Below, in pieces: positions 6,228 through 13,860 of a stretch of 16,465 nt of DNA; position 1 is the first letter of the stretch; every line of letters starts with the position of its first letter. Under the pieces are notes generated by a model, which did not search any database, was not told the DNA's origin, and saw only the letters and a program-made list of their open reading frames with translations. Source of the stretch: Solobacterium sp. (lineage in GTDB: Bacteria > Bacillota_I > Bacilli_A > Erysipelotrichales > Erysipelotrichaceae); contig JAFYGX010000112.1 of NCBI GenBank assembly GCA_017543025.1, forward strand, positions 1 to 16,465, given 5' to 3'. Position numbers and translations under genes: made by a program.

Positions 6228-7220
6228 TTATGCTTCACCGGGGAAACGGATGCCGGCTGACTGACGGAGTTCTGTCATCACCGATACCGTATCAAGGATA
6301 ATCTGATGCCTGGAAGCAATCGCTTCCGCATCATCTTCCAGAAACATCCGGGTGAGTTCCTGCACTTCGTAGAACCACCGGTCGGTTTCCGGCTGATGGC
6401 TTTTTGTCTGATTGTCCTCTCTTGTGGCAAGCTTGATTTCGGAAAGACAGCTGGCGCCATCGAGGACGGTGATATAGCCGTCTTCTCCCTGAATCTGAAA
6501 TGCATTATCGCCCCATGTATCTTTGGCTCCGGAACAGACAGCTTTGAAATCCGCATATTCAAGGACAGCGATTCCGGATGTATCACATTCAACACCCGGA
6601 AAGCGGTTCGGGTAGTAGAAGGCGCGGTCCGGTCTGCCGAATAGTGCACAGCATAAATGAATGTTGTAGAAATTGATATCCATCAGACATCCGCCGGCCA
6701 GTTCAGGATTGAAGATATTGGGCAGTTCACCGCGCTTCAGCATGTCGTAGCGGGCAGAGTACTGACTGTAGCTGCCCATTACAAGCCGCACTCTGCCGAT
6801 CTGCTGCAGAGCGCGCTTCAGCAGCCTGTAATTCGGCAGAAAGGTAGTCGGTGCGGTTTCAACCAGATACAGGCCTTTTTCTTCAGCCAGACGGATCAGC
6901 TCGGAAGCTTTTTCCGGATCGGTCGTAAACGGCTTCTCACACCAGACATGCTTGCCGGCTTCGAGTGCTTTTCGGGCCTGTTCATAGTGAAGGAGATTGG
7001 GGGAAGCGATGTATATGGTGTTTACTGTTTCATTGCTCAGCAGCTGATCGAGATTTGTGTAAAGTTCTGTGCAGCCGTATGCTTCGCCGAGCTCTTTTGC
7101 CCGTTCGATGGTGCGGGAATAGACCGCGCACAGTCTGATGCCGTCGAGTTTCTGCACATTATCAAGGATGTGATGGATGATTGATCCGGAACCGATGGTT
7201 CCAAGGCAGATTTCTTTCAT
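6228..7220 (-). CDS. Gfo/Idh/MocA family NAD(P)-dependent oxidoreductase
   Basis: A 330-residue cytosolic dehydrogenase. The N-terminal Rossmann fold has the dinucleotide loop GTIGSGS (residues 7-13), then VYSRTIERAKELGEAYG and IYIASPNLLHYEQARKALEAGKHVWCEKP, with the family's catalytic EKP lysine (95-97). The C-terminal alpha/beta substrate domain has GGCLMDINFYNIHLC, with the Asp181 and His188 typical of the active site. These enzymes oxidise or reduce sugars, inositols and related polyols. The substrate here is not identifiable. The start at 7220 is preceded by GAGGAGAAT at the right distance, and the longer frame from 7289 has no site. It is alone on its strand, divergent from nrdG, with the shared terminator downstream. 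TATACT on the minus strand at 7255-7260 is a possible -10, without a clear -35. Confidence 0.9.
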   Translation of the reverse strand: MKEICLGTIGSGSIIHHILDNVQKLDGIRLCAVYSRTIERAKELGEAYGCTELYTNLDQLLSNETVNTIYIASPNLLHYEQARKALEAGKHVWCEKPFTTDPEKASELIRLAEEKGLYLVETAPTTFLPNYRLLKRALQQIGRVRLVMGSYSQYSARYDMLKRGELPNIFNPELAGGCLMDINFYNIHLCCALFGRPDRAFYYPNRFPGVECDTSGIAVLEYADFKAVCSGAKDTWGDNAFQIQGEDGYITVLDGASCLSEIKLATREDNQTKSHQPETDRWFYEVQELTRMFLEDDAEAIASRHQIILDTVSVMTELRQSAGIRFPGEA

Positions 7221-7334
7221 ATTCAGATTCTCCTCCCTGTTGCCTGTCTCTTTCAGTATATGATGTTTCCGGTATCCGGTTCTCAGCAAAATTCAGAAGA
7301 CCGTGCAAAAAACGGGCTGCAGGAACGTGAAGAG

Positions 7335-7363
7335 ATGACGGAAGTGAGCGGATACGGTAAAAT
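7335..7363 (+). promoter_or_regulatory. Candidate sigma-A promoter for nrdG
   Basis: ATGACG (7335-7340) and TAAAAT (7358-7363) are separated by 17 bases. They match four of six and five of six consensus bases. Transcription would begin near 7370, about 24 bases before the nrdG start. Confidence 0.35.
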
Positions 7364-7393
7364 CAAATTGTTTTTACAGACAGGATTGGGAAC

Positions 7394-7930
7394 ATGTATT
7401 ACGGAGCGATCAAAAAATATGATATTGCCAATGGGGAAGGTGTCCGGCTAACTTTATTCGTAAGTGGATGCACGAATCACTGCAAAGGGTGCTTCCAGCC
7501 CCAGACCTGGGATTTTTCATACGGAGAGCCTTATACGGAAGAAACTGAAGCGGCGCTGCTGAAAGATCTTGCGGATGTGAATATCTCCGGTCTGACACTG
7601 CTGGGCGGAGAGCCGTTCGAGATTGAGAATCAGCGCGTGCTTGTCGGTCTTCTGCGGAAGGCAAAAGCCCTGTTTCCGGAGAAGAATGTCTGGTGCTACA
7701 CCGGATTTGTCTATGACAGAGATCTGGCAGAGGGCGGAAAGCGATATTGTGAAGTGACAGACGAGATGCTGTCGCTGATTGATGTTCTGGTGGACGGTCC
7801 GTTTCAGGAAGCGGAAAAGGATATCCGGCTTGCGTTCCGGGGTTCCCGGAATCAGCGGGTTCTTGATCTGAAACAGACAATTCATACCGGAACCATTGTG
7901 TACTGGCAAAACGGAATACGGAGGGACTGA
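7394..7930 (+). CDS. nrdG: Anaerobic ribonucleotide reductase activating protein
   Basis: A 178-residue radical-SAM activase. It installs the glycyl radical on the class III ribonucleotide reductase NrdD, using S-adenosylmethionine and a [4Fe-4S] cluster. The cluster ligands are Cys26, Cys30 and Cys33 in SGCTNHCKGC, the CxxxCxxC radical-SAM motif. GGEP (71-74) is the SAM-binding motif. The N-terminal NGEGVRLTLFVSGC, the WCYTGF segment and VDGPF are typical of NrdG. The length is normal for the family. No nrdD is adjacent, although the two genes are usually neighbours. The ribosome site before 7394 is weak (GGATTGGG). The next gene begins one base after the stop, so the two are likely cotranscribed and translationally coupled. 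Confidence 0.9.
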   Translation: MYYGAIKKYDIANGEGVRLTLFVSGCTNHCKGCFQPQTWDFSYGEPYTEETEAALLKDLADVNISGLTLLGGEPFEIENQRVLVGLLRKAKALFPEKNVWCYTGFVYDRDLAEGGKRYCEVTDEMLSLIDVLVDGPFQEAEKDIRLAFRGSRNQRVLDLKQTIHTGTIVYWQNGIRRD

Positions 7931-7931
7931 A

Positions 7932-9008
7932 ATGGATGCGATACCGGCAGATCTTGAAGAACTGGTCTTTTCGAAAAGCGCAGTCAATCCAGCCCGGCTG
8001 CTGGCGTATGGATTTGTGAAAAAAGAGGATGGGTACCATCTGTCCGTGCCGTTTCATAACGGTGAGTTTACCGCAGAGATCAAAGTGTGCTCTGACGGGA
8101 ACGTGAACGGTACTGTAATCGAAACGGAAATGGAAGAAGAATATCTTCCGCTTCGTGTTGCATCACAGACCAGTGCGTTTGTCAGTCAGATCCGTAAGGA
8201 ATACTATGATCTGCTCTGCGATATCCGCGATCATGCCTTCGATGATCAGCTGTTTGCCGGCGCGCAGGCGAACCGGCTCGCAGAAGTGATTGCGGAAACA
8301 TTTTCAGATGCGTGGGACAGACCGTTTTCCCGCCTGAAGGATGCAGTGGTATTCCGGACGCCGGGGAATCAGAAATGGTATGCCCTCGTGATGCGGATGA
8401 AAAAGCGCAAGGTAAGCGGTACAGAAGAAGACGGGGAATGCGAAGTGCTTAATCTTCGGACAGATGAAGCAGAACATGAAAAACTGATCTGCGAAGCGGG
8501 GATTTATCCGGCCTGGCATATGAACAAGAAAACATGGATTTCTGTGATGCTGGACGATACGCTGTGCGACGACAGGATCTTCGCGCTGATCCGGAAAAGC
8601 AGGGATCTGATCGCAGGAAACTCGCTCGCGAAAGCAGCGAATGAGTGGATCATTCCCTCGAATCCGAAGATCTATGATATCCATCGTCATTTCCGGCTGA
8701 ATCAGACGGCAGAGTGGAAACAGAACATCCGGGCTTCCGTCGGAGACATCGTCTATATTTATTCCGGTGCACCGGAGTCCGCAATCCGCTATAAAACAGA
8801 AGTGGTGGCTGCTGATCTTCCATCTTCCGGTGTGTCAGGAAACGGAAAGCAGGTTAAGCGCATGCGGCTGAAAGTTCTGAAGACCTATCCTCCGGAGCTG
8901 CTGACCATGAAGGTGCTGCGGACGTTCGGCGTACGGTCGATGCAGGGCAGCAAACGGGTACCGGTAGAGCTGAAAAAAGTGATCGACAGTCTGGCTGAGA
9001 TTGAATGA
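7932..9008 (+). CDS. MmcQ/YjbR-like protein fused to an EVE/PUA-like domain
   Basis: A 358-residue cytosolic protein with three parts. Residues of about 1-110 resemble the N-terminal extension of longer MmcQ proteins (acidic, no catalytic motif seen). Residues of about 115-225 carry the MmcQ/YjbR (CyaY-like) fold with PFSRLKDAVVFRTPGNQKWYALVMRM, YPAWHMNKKTWISVMLDD and RIFALIRKSRDLI. Residues of about 235-358 look like an EVE/PUA-like domain (WIIPSNPKIYDIHRHF, WKQN, VGDIVYIYSGAPESAIRYKTEV, KVLRTFGVRSMQGSKRVP). MmcQ-type proteins are thought to bind DNA, and EVE domains bind modified bases or nucleosides, so a nucleic-acid role is inferred. GGAGG at 7920-7924 sits inside the end of nrdG, and only one base separates the genes, indicating an operon. 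The biochemical function is unknown. Confidence 0.75.
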   Translation: MDAIPADLEELVFSKSAVNPARLLAYGFVKKEDGYHLSVPFHNGEFTAEIKVCSDGNVNGTVIETEMEEEYLPLRVASQTSAFVSQIRKEYYDLLCDIRDHAFDDQLFAGAQANRLAEVIAETFSDAWDRPFSRLKDAVVFRTPGNQKWYALVMRMKKRKVSGTEEDGECEVLNLRTDEAEHEKLICEAGIYPAWHMNKKTWISVMLDDTLCDDRIFALIRKSRDLIAGNSLAKAANEWIIPSNPKIYDIHRHFRLNQTAEWKQNIRASVGDIVYIYSGAPESAIRYKTEVVAADLPSSGVSGNGKQVKRMRLKVLKTYPPELLTMKVLRTFGVRSMQGSKRVPVELKKVIDSLAEIE

Positions 9009-9032
9009 GCAGAAACGTCTGCTCTTTTTTTC
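9007..9032 (+). terminator. Terminator of the nrdG operon
   Basis: GAGCAGA (9007-9013) pairs with TCTGCTC (9018-9024) around AACG and is followed by seven Ts. The hairpin begins inside the stop codon of the upstream gene. Confidence 0.9.
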
Positions 9033-9040
9033 GGGCAGAG

Positions 9041-9065
9041 AAAAAGATCCGAAACCCGGATCTTT
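9041..9065 (-). terminator. Terminator of the DUF1846 gene
   Basis: On the minus strand AAAGATCCG, a five-base loop and CGGATCTTT are followed by a T run (plus-strand A run at 9041-9045). It lies 18 bases after the DUF1846 stop and directly faces the terminator of the convergent operon. Confidence 0.85.
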
Positions 9066-9082
9066 CTGTACAGGAACTGTGA

Positions 9083-10570
9083 TTATTTGCGGTGGTATAG
9101 CTTTTTCTGCTGGTAGACGGGATCAAAGGTGACGTTGATGCCGAGCTTCCGGTACATATTGGCGTCTTCTGCCGGCAGAATGACTGTGCTGTGGGCTTCG
9201 GAGCCTCTCAGACCGCTGAGCTGCTTCATTGCCTCAGCGCATGTCTCGTTTGTTTTGGCTACGATGCTGAGAGCGATCAGAAGCTCATCGGTGTGAAGGC
9301 GGGGATTATGATTGCCGAGGTTTCTGACTTTGAGATCCTGAATCGGCTTGACATAAGCAGGTTCGATCAGGTGTTTGTTCTTTGAGATACCGGCAAGTGC
9401 CTTGATTCCGTTAATGATCGCTGCAGAACTCGGACCGAACAGACTGGAAGTCTTTCCGGTGATGATGCGTCCGTCGGGAAGTTCGATTGCCATTGCCGGG
9501 GCGCCGGAATCTTCAGCTTTCTTTCTTGCGGCAAAGACACATTTCCGGTCTTCCGGGCTGACATCCGCTTTATTCATCAGCACCTTGATTTTTTCGACTG
9601 CTTCCTCGCTGACTTCATCCCGCCAGGCTTCGACGACGGCTTTGTAGTACCGGCGGAGAATTTCCTGTTTTGAAGCCTCCTTTGCGGCTTCATCATCAAC
9701 GATGCAGTAACCGAGCATGTTGACGCCCATATCGGTCGGTGATTTGTACGGACTCTCATTCTGGATCGCTTCAAAGAGCCGGTTGAGAACAGGGAAGATC
9801 TCAACATCCCGGTTGTAATTGATCGCTGTAATGCCGTAAGCGTCCAGATGGAACGGATCGATCATGTTCACGTCATTGAGATCAGCGGTCGCAGCCTCAT
9901 AGGCGAGATTGACCGGATGGTTGAGCGGAAGATTCCAGACCGGAAAGGTTTCGAATTTCGCATAACCGGATTTGATGCCCTTGCGGCTGTCATTGTACAG
10001 CTGTGAAATACAGGTGGCCATTTTTCCGGAGCCGGGTCCGGGCGCAGTGACAACAACGAGCTGCCGGCTTGTTTTGATATGATCGTTTTTGCCGAGGCCT
10101 TCAGGACTGACGATGAAATCAACATCAGTCGGATAGCCGGGAATCGGATAATGGAGATAGGAGCGGATTCCATCTGCTTTCAGAGTGCGCCGGAACTGAT
10201 CTGCGGCAGGCTGATGGGCGTATTGCGTAATGACAACGGAACCGACATAAAGATCAAGTGCCTTGAGTGCATCGACGATGCGGAGCAGCTCCTGATCATA
10301 AGATATACCGGTATCTCCACGCAGTTTGACGTGCTCAATGTGGTTGGCATTGATGCAGATGATCAGTTCGACTTTGTCTTTCAGCTCGGTGAGCAGCCGG
10401 ATCTTGTTGTTCGGCTCATAACCGGGAAGGACACGCGAAGCATGAAAGTCCTCAAACATCTTTCCGCCAAATTCCAGATATAATTTGCCATCGAACAGAT
10501 TGATCCGCTGAAGGATCTTATCACGCTGAAGCTGGAGGTACTGGTTGGAATCAAATGCAATCGCTGTCAT
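9083..10570 (-). CDS. DUF1846 family protein
   Basis: A 495-residue cytosolic protein that matches the DUF1846 family over its whole length. Recognisable stretches are the start [40 protein letters not shown], the glycine-rich P-loop-like APGPGSGK (about 176-183), [11 protein letters not shown], and a C-terminal [16 protein letters not shown]. Structures of the family are known from structural genomics, but no enzymatic role is established to my knowledge. The glycine-rich loop suggests nucleotide or phosphate binding, which is inference. The start at 10570 is preceded by a strong GGAGG on the minus strand (about 10575-10580). TATACT at 10596-10601 (minus) is a candidate -10. It is monocistronic, divergent from the LytS-like gene, and family length is normal. 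Confidence 0.92.
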   Translation of the reverse strand: MTAIAFDSNQYLQLQRDKILQRINLFDGKLYLEFGGKMFEDFHASRVLPGYEPNNKIRLLTELKDKVELIICINANHIEHVKLRGDTGISYDQELLRIVDALKALDLYVGSVVITQYAHQPAADQFRRTLKADGIRSYLHYPIPGYPTDVDFIVSPEGLGKNDHIKTSRQLVVVTAPGPGSGKMATCISQLYNDSRKGIKSGYAKFETFPVWNLPLNHPVNLAYEAATADLNDVNMIDPFHLDAYGITAINYNRDVEIFPVLNRLFEAIQNESPYKSPTDMGVNMLGYCIVDDEAAKEASKQEILRRYYKAVVEAWRDEVSEEAVEKIKVLMNKADVSPEDRKCVFAARKKAEDSGAPAMAIELPDGRIITGKTSSLFGPSSAAIINGIKALAGISKNKHLIEPAYVKPIQDLKVRNLGNHNPRLHTDELLIALSIVAKTNETCAEAMKQLSGLRGSEAHSTVILPAEDANMYRKLGINVTFDPVYQQKKLYHRK

Positions 10571-10699
10571 AACTTCCTCCTTTTTTTACTCGGTAAGTAT
10601 ATCAAATTGAAGCGCGGCTGCCGAAAGAAATTCGTTTTCAGGATGTTTTGTGCAGAAAACGGGCGTACATTTTTGTGTCTCTATGGAATGGAAACGATC

Positions 10700-10705
10700 T
10701 ATAAT
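10700..10705 (+). promoter_or_regulatory. Perfect -10 box for the LytS-like gene
   Basis: TATAAT is an exact consensus -10, 27 bases before the ATG at 10733. No good -35 is seen at 16-18 bases upstream (TTGTGT at 10673-10678 is 21 bases away). The promoter may need an activator. Confidence 0.4.
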
Positions 10706-10732
10706 AATATTCGCATCTTTCAAGGAGCGTTT

Positions 10733-12154
10733 ATGACAGGACTACAATCTTATCCCTTAGAAGTATCCATGTGTATCTGGGCTATTATTTTCAGTCTTCT
10801 CGTATGTCTGATGATGGCTCTTCTTAAAAAAGTAATGCTGCGGAACTGTATTCTTTTTTTCTTCTGGTTCATGGTTAATATTGTATTTCAGATACTCGAA
10901 ATCACTTCGCTCGGCCGTCCGGATGTGCTGGCATACCGATCCTTGATTGAAGGGGTGTACCTCTTTAATACCGTTGTGATTCTGGCAGCACTGGCCGCAG
11001 GGATCAATCGCGGTCTGAAAAATGCCTTCCGGTTCAGAAAAGAAGAATGGCTTTATATTCTGGTCAATACGGCAGGTGTATTAGGTTTTCTGCTGGCGGA
11101 ATCACGGGCACTTTCGTATGTGCCGGAACAGATCGGCAGCCTTCCGATGATTCTCTGGACGGCCGGAGGCATTCTTCCGCCTGTCCTTGCGGGTGCGGCG
11201 GATGTTTTTCTCTTTCCGCAGCTTCATAAGCGGCTTCGGCGCAGTTCGCCACGCATGCTGTATGTCTTTTCCGTGGCGCTTGGAATTGCATCTCTGCTCT
11301 TTGTCGGCGTCAGCGGCCTTTCTTCTGCAGGGACCATAATGACCGTGCTGATGATGGTCCTGCTCTGCTTCTATGGGGTCGCCCGTCTCAGCCGGAAAAC
11401 GATGGCGGTCAATGAACAGAATAATACTGCAGAAGCAGCAGGCAGCCATATTCCGGTTCCGGAATCAGAGCCGCTCAGCGCTTCTGAAGAACCGAAGCAG
11501 GATCGGGTAATCCGGGAAGTGAAGGTGGTAAAGGAATTTGTCGCTGCAGATCCGTCATTGCTTGCGAAAGATCCGCATTTTACCTGCAGTGTTCTGAATA
11601 ATGTCGTTTATCTGATTGATCATGACGGAAGCGCAGCGAAAAAGTCGGTGATTGAACTTTCAGACTATCTGATCGGCAAATACAGAGGGCTGCAGGCGTC
11701 GAAGATGATTCCGTTTGAAACGGAACTCCGGACAATGAACCGGTATCTTTCGCTCATGTATTCCCGTTATCCGGATGAGTTCCGTGTGGTCAATGATTAT
11801 GCGGCTTCCGGATTCATGATTCCCGGACTTACTCTGGTTACAGCAGCAGAGCATATCTGCCTCAATATTCTTCTGAAGCAGAAGGAAAAAGGAACCCTCC
11901 GGATTGAGACCAGGAAAGAAGGAGATGCGAACGTTGTACGGCTTCAGGTAGAAGATCATCTGAACGATACGGTTTCGCTGACAGATATCTTTGAGATTTA
12001 TCCGTTGCTGAGCAGCGTGAAGGAGCGTCTGGAACAGATCTGTGAAGGGTCCTTTGAAGTGCGCAGAGAAGCCGGAAATACCGTATTTGAATTCATGATC
12101 CCGATCCGGGAGGACTCAGCGGATCTTCCGGCGGACGCGGCGGATCCGGTTTAA
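10733..12154 (+). CDS. LytS-like membrane protein with degenerate kinase core
   Basis: A 473-residue integral membrane protein. About seven hydrophobic segments span residues 10-212 (for example VSMCIWAIIFSLLVCLMMAL, YILVNTAGVLGFLLA, AGTIMTVLMMVLLCFYGVARL). A Glu/Pro-rich linker follows, then a cytoplasmic histidine-kinase-like region. The motif DPHFTCSVLN (His282) replaces the LytS/AgrC-family NPHFLFNSLN, and FETELRTMNRYLSLMYSRYPDEFRV matches the following helix. The ATP-binding N-box and DxG-type G-box are not recognisable (AEHICLN stands where VENAIKHG is expected, and EDHLND follows), so kinase activity is doubtful. No LytTR or other response regulator adjoins it. AAGGAG at 10722-10727 supports the start. 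Its last 39 bases overlap the end of the convergent regulator gene. It may be a sensor or scaffold, or be decaying. Confidence 0.7.
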   Translation: MTGLQSYPLEVSMCIWAIIFSLLVCLMMALLKKVMLRNCILFFFWFMVNIVFQILEITSLGRPDVLAYRSLIEGVYLFNTVVILAALAAGINRGLKNAFRFRKEEWLYILVNTAGVLGFLLAESRALSYVPEQIGSLPMILWTAGGILPPVLAGAADVFLFPQLHKRLRRSSPRMLYVFSVALGIASLLFVGVSGLSSAGTIMTVLMMVLLCFYGVARLSRKTMAVNEQNNTAEAAGSHIPVPESEPLSASEEPKQDRVIREVKVVKEFVAADPSLLAKDPHFTCSVLNNVVYLIDHDGSAAKKSVIELSDYLIGKYRGLQASKMIPFETELRTMNRYLSLMYSRYPDEFRVVNDYAASGFMIPGLTLVTAAEHICLNILLKQKEKGTLRIETRKEGDANVVRLQVEDHLNDTVSLTDIFEIYPLLSSVKERLEQICEGSFEVRREAGNTVFEFMIPIREDSADLPADAADPV

Positions 12155-13174
12155 ATGCCGTTCATAATCACCGCTTCGGATCAGTTCGTAGAGAACCAGC
12201 TGGGAAAAAGTGGAAACAGGGCAGGAAAAGAAGCCTGCCTTTTTTCTGTAATTTTCCAGAAGGTTTTCCGGAAGTATCATGAAGCCGATCCGTATGGACG
12301 GAGCGATCGTACGGGAAAAGGTACTGATATAAATAACGTTGTTCCGGTCCGCAAGGGCGAACAGGGTGTCTGCCGGCTTTCCGGAGAGAGTGAATTCGCT
12401 GTCATAGTCATCTTCAATGAGGTAGGCGTTTCTGCGGTCTGCCCAGGCAATATATTCCCGCCGTTTGGATACATTCGCCGTAATTCCGGTCGGGTAGCTG
12501 TGAAATGGTGTGATGTGCAGTACATCTGCGCTGCTGCTGTTCAGCTCATGCGACAGGATGCCGTTTTTTCCGAGCTTCAGTTTTTCCAGAGCGGCTCCGT
12601 TTGCCTGATAGATTCGCTGAATGACATCATAGGATGGGTCTTCGATTCCATAGGTTTTATCACGTCCGAGAATCATGACAAGCATGCCGTAGAGATATTC
12701 TGCGCCGCTGCCGATGATGATCTGATCAGCAGAAACATTGATTCCCCGGCCGGCCAGCAGATGGGATGCGATCGCATTCTGCAGAGCCGGCAGACCGGAA
12801 CTGGGACTTTTGATCATGATGTCTTCCTGATATTCACTCAGTACGTGACGGATGGTACGGGCAATGACGCTGTAGGGAAATGCGTCGTCAGAAGGCAGCT
12901 CGCTGAACAGATGCGGGATCGGTTCCTCTTCCTGCACAGATCCGATCGTATCCGGGCAATAGGATACAAAAATGCCAGCCCGTTCCCTGGTTTCGATGTA
13001 GCCTTCTTCTTCAAGCAGGTCAATCGCATGTTCGACCGTAACAAGCGAAAGACTGTATGCCGCACTGAGAGAACGCTTGCTCGGAAAACGCTGACCGAAT
13101 GTATAGGCTCCGTCTGTGATCATCTGCCGTAATGTCTGATAAAGTTCAAGATAAGCGGGGATCTTTCGTTTCAT
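12116..13174 (-). CDS. MocR-type GntR/aminotransferase-fold regulator, atypical
   Basis: A 352-residue cytosolic transcription factor. Residues of about 1-70 form a GntR winged helix (LYQTLRQMITDGAYTFGQRFPSKRSLS, VTVEHAIDLLEEEGYIETRERAGIFV). The rest is a fold-type I aminotransferase domain with GSGAEYLYGMLV, DPSYDVIQRIY, HITPFHSYPTG and IEDDYDSEFT. In MocR proteins the Schiff-base lysine sits in SKT-like context. Here the residue is Arg288 (STFSRTIAPS, codon CGT at 12311-12313). The protein also stops right after RRVRRKIR, missing about 100 residues of the C-terminal small domain compared with typical 450-480-residue members. The start at 13174 has AAAGGA upstream. The longer frame to 13603 runs into the divergent gene. 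MocR factors usually control divergent neighbours, here an ECF S component and a PfkB kinase. Classical PLP sensing is doubtful. Confidence 0.82.
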   Translation of the reverse strand: MKRKIPAYLELYQTLRQMITDGAYTFGQRFPSKRSLSAAYSLSLVTVEHAIDLLEEEGYIETRERAGIFVSYCPDTIGSVQEEEPIPHLFSELPSDDAFPYSVIARTIRHVLSEYQEDIMIKSPSSGLPALQNAIASHLLAGRGINVSADQIIIGSGAEYLYGMLVMILGRDKTYGIEDPSYDVIQRIYQANGAALEKLKLGKNGILSHELNSSSADVLHITPFHSYPTGITANVSKRREYIAWADRRNAYLIEDDYDSEFTLSGKPADTLFALADRNNVIYISTFSRTIAPSIRIGFMILPENLLENYRKKAGFFSCPVSTFSQLVLYELIRSGDYERHLNRIRRVRRKIR

Positions 13175-13210
13175 TTTGTATCCTTTCAGTGATGTTTTCT
13201 GAATTGCTGT

Positions 13211-13239
13211 TTGAGAGTCTGGTCTTATAAAAATACAAT
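13211..13239 (+). promoter_or_regulatory. Sigma-A promoter of the ECF-kinase operon
   Basis: TTGAGA (13211-13216) and TACAAT (13234-13239) are separated by exactly 17 bases and each matches five of six consensus bases. Transcription would begin near 13246, about 58 bases before the ATG at 13304. Confidence 0.65.
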
Positions 13240-13263
13240 AAACTGGCCTTTTACATAATACCA
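13219..13263. promoter_or_regulatory. Direct repeat overlapping the promoter, likely operator
   Basis: CTGGTCTTATA (13219-13229) recurs as CTGGCCTTTTA (13243-13253). Both are followed by an A-rich stretch ending in ATAC, so the repeat is about 20 bp with 24 bp between starts. The first copy covers the promoter spacer and the second the transcription start. Direct repeats are typical MocR/GabR-type sites. ATACCA at 13258-13263 also matches the known GabR half-site, though only one exact copy is seen. Regulation by the divergent MocR-like protein is inferred. Confidence 0.5.
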
Positions 13264-13303
13264 AATGTTGCTTACCATATCGATAACCAAGGGGGAAATG
13301 TTT

Positions 13304-13834
13304 ATGTCTGTCAGTGAAACGAAAACAAATACCGGCAAAAGAACGAAACTGCTTACAGCGACTGCTGTGTTCATGGCGATGGTGATCGCCCTGAGTTCGT
13401 TCGGAATTCCTGTTCCGGGCGGTCATTTGTATCTCAATGATATTGTCATTACAACGGCAGCGCTGCTGCTGGACGGGCCGCATGCGTTTGTTGCGTGCGG
13501 GATAGGAGCATTTATCGGCGATCTTCTGTTCTATCCGGCTCCGATGTTTGTTTCGCTTGTAACGCATGGGCTTCAGGCGGTTGTCATATCCCGGCTTTCT
13601 CACAGCCGTTTTCCGGTAAAATCAAAGCACAGCGGGGCGACGGCAGTGCTTGTCGGAGCGATCATCAACGTGATCGGATATACCGCCGGGCGTGCATATA
13701 TCTATGCAACACCGGAAGCGGCAGGCCTGAAGTTTCCGTTTCAGATGCTGCAGGCGGGGGTCGGCGCATTTGCGGGCTGGCTGCTGGTTTACCGGATCGG
13801 ACTGAAGGAAAAGTTCAGACAGTATCTGCGCTGA
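13304..13834 (+). CDS. ECF transporter S component (substrate-binding subunit)
   Basis: A 176-residue integral membrane protein of the ECF S-component type (the small-molecule-binding subunit that works with a shared EcfAAT energising module). Hydrophobic segments include LLTATAVFMAMVIALSSFGIPV, DIVITTAALLLDGPHAFVACGIGAFIGDLL, APMFVSLVTHGLQAVVIS and AVLVGAIINVIGYTAG. It fits the DUF1393/PF07155-like group, whose known or predicted members carry vitamins and related compounds. The start at 13304 has GGGGG at 13291-13295. The in-frame ATGs at 13265 and 13298 are worse spaced. The PfkB kinase starts 26 bases after the stop, so the pair is probably an operon, and the divergent regulator probably controls it. 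No EcfA/EcfT genes are nearby. The substrate is unknown. Confidence 0.82.
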   Translation: MSVSETKTNTGKRTKLLTATAVFMAMVIALSSFGIPVPGGHLYLNDIVITTAALLLDGPHAFVACGIGAFIGDLLFYPAPMFVSLVTHGLQAVVISRLSHSRFPVKSKHSGATAVLVGAIINVIGYTAGRAYIYATPEAAGLKFPFQMLQAGVGAFAGWLLVYRIGLKEKFRQYLR

Positions 13835-13860
13835 GAAGGTTACGGCGTTACAATAGGCAC

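Noticed and set aside
12155..13132. Long plus-strand frame of 325 codons.
   Set aside because: It is the antisense shadow of the MocR-like gene, which has clear domain motifs. The shadow has none.
13175..13603. N-terminal extension of the MocR-like gene on the minus strand.
   Set aside because: The extra 143 residues are antisense to the ECF S component, have low-complexity composition and no family match. A ribosome site supports the start at 13174.
13495..13860. N-terminal extension of the PfkB kinase frame.
   Set aside because: It overlaps the ECF gene in another frame. The kinase motif GSTAADV begins right after the ATG at 13861.
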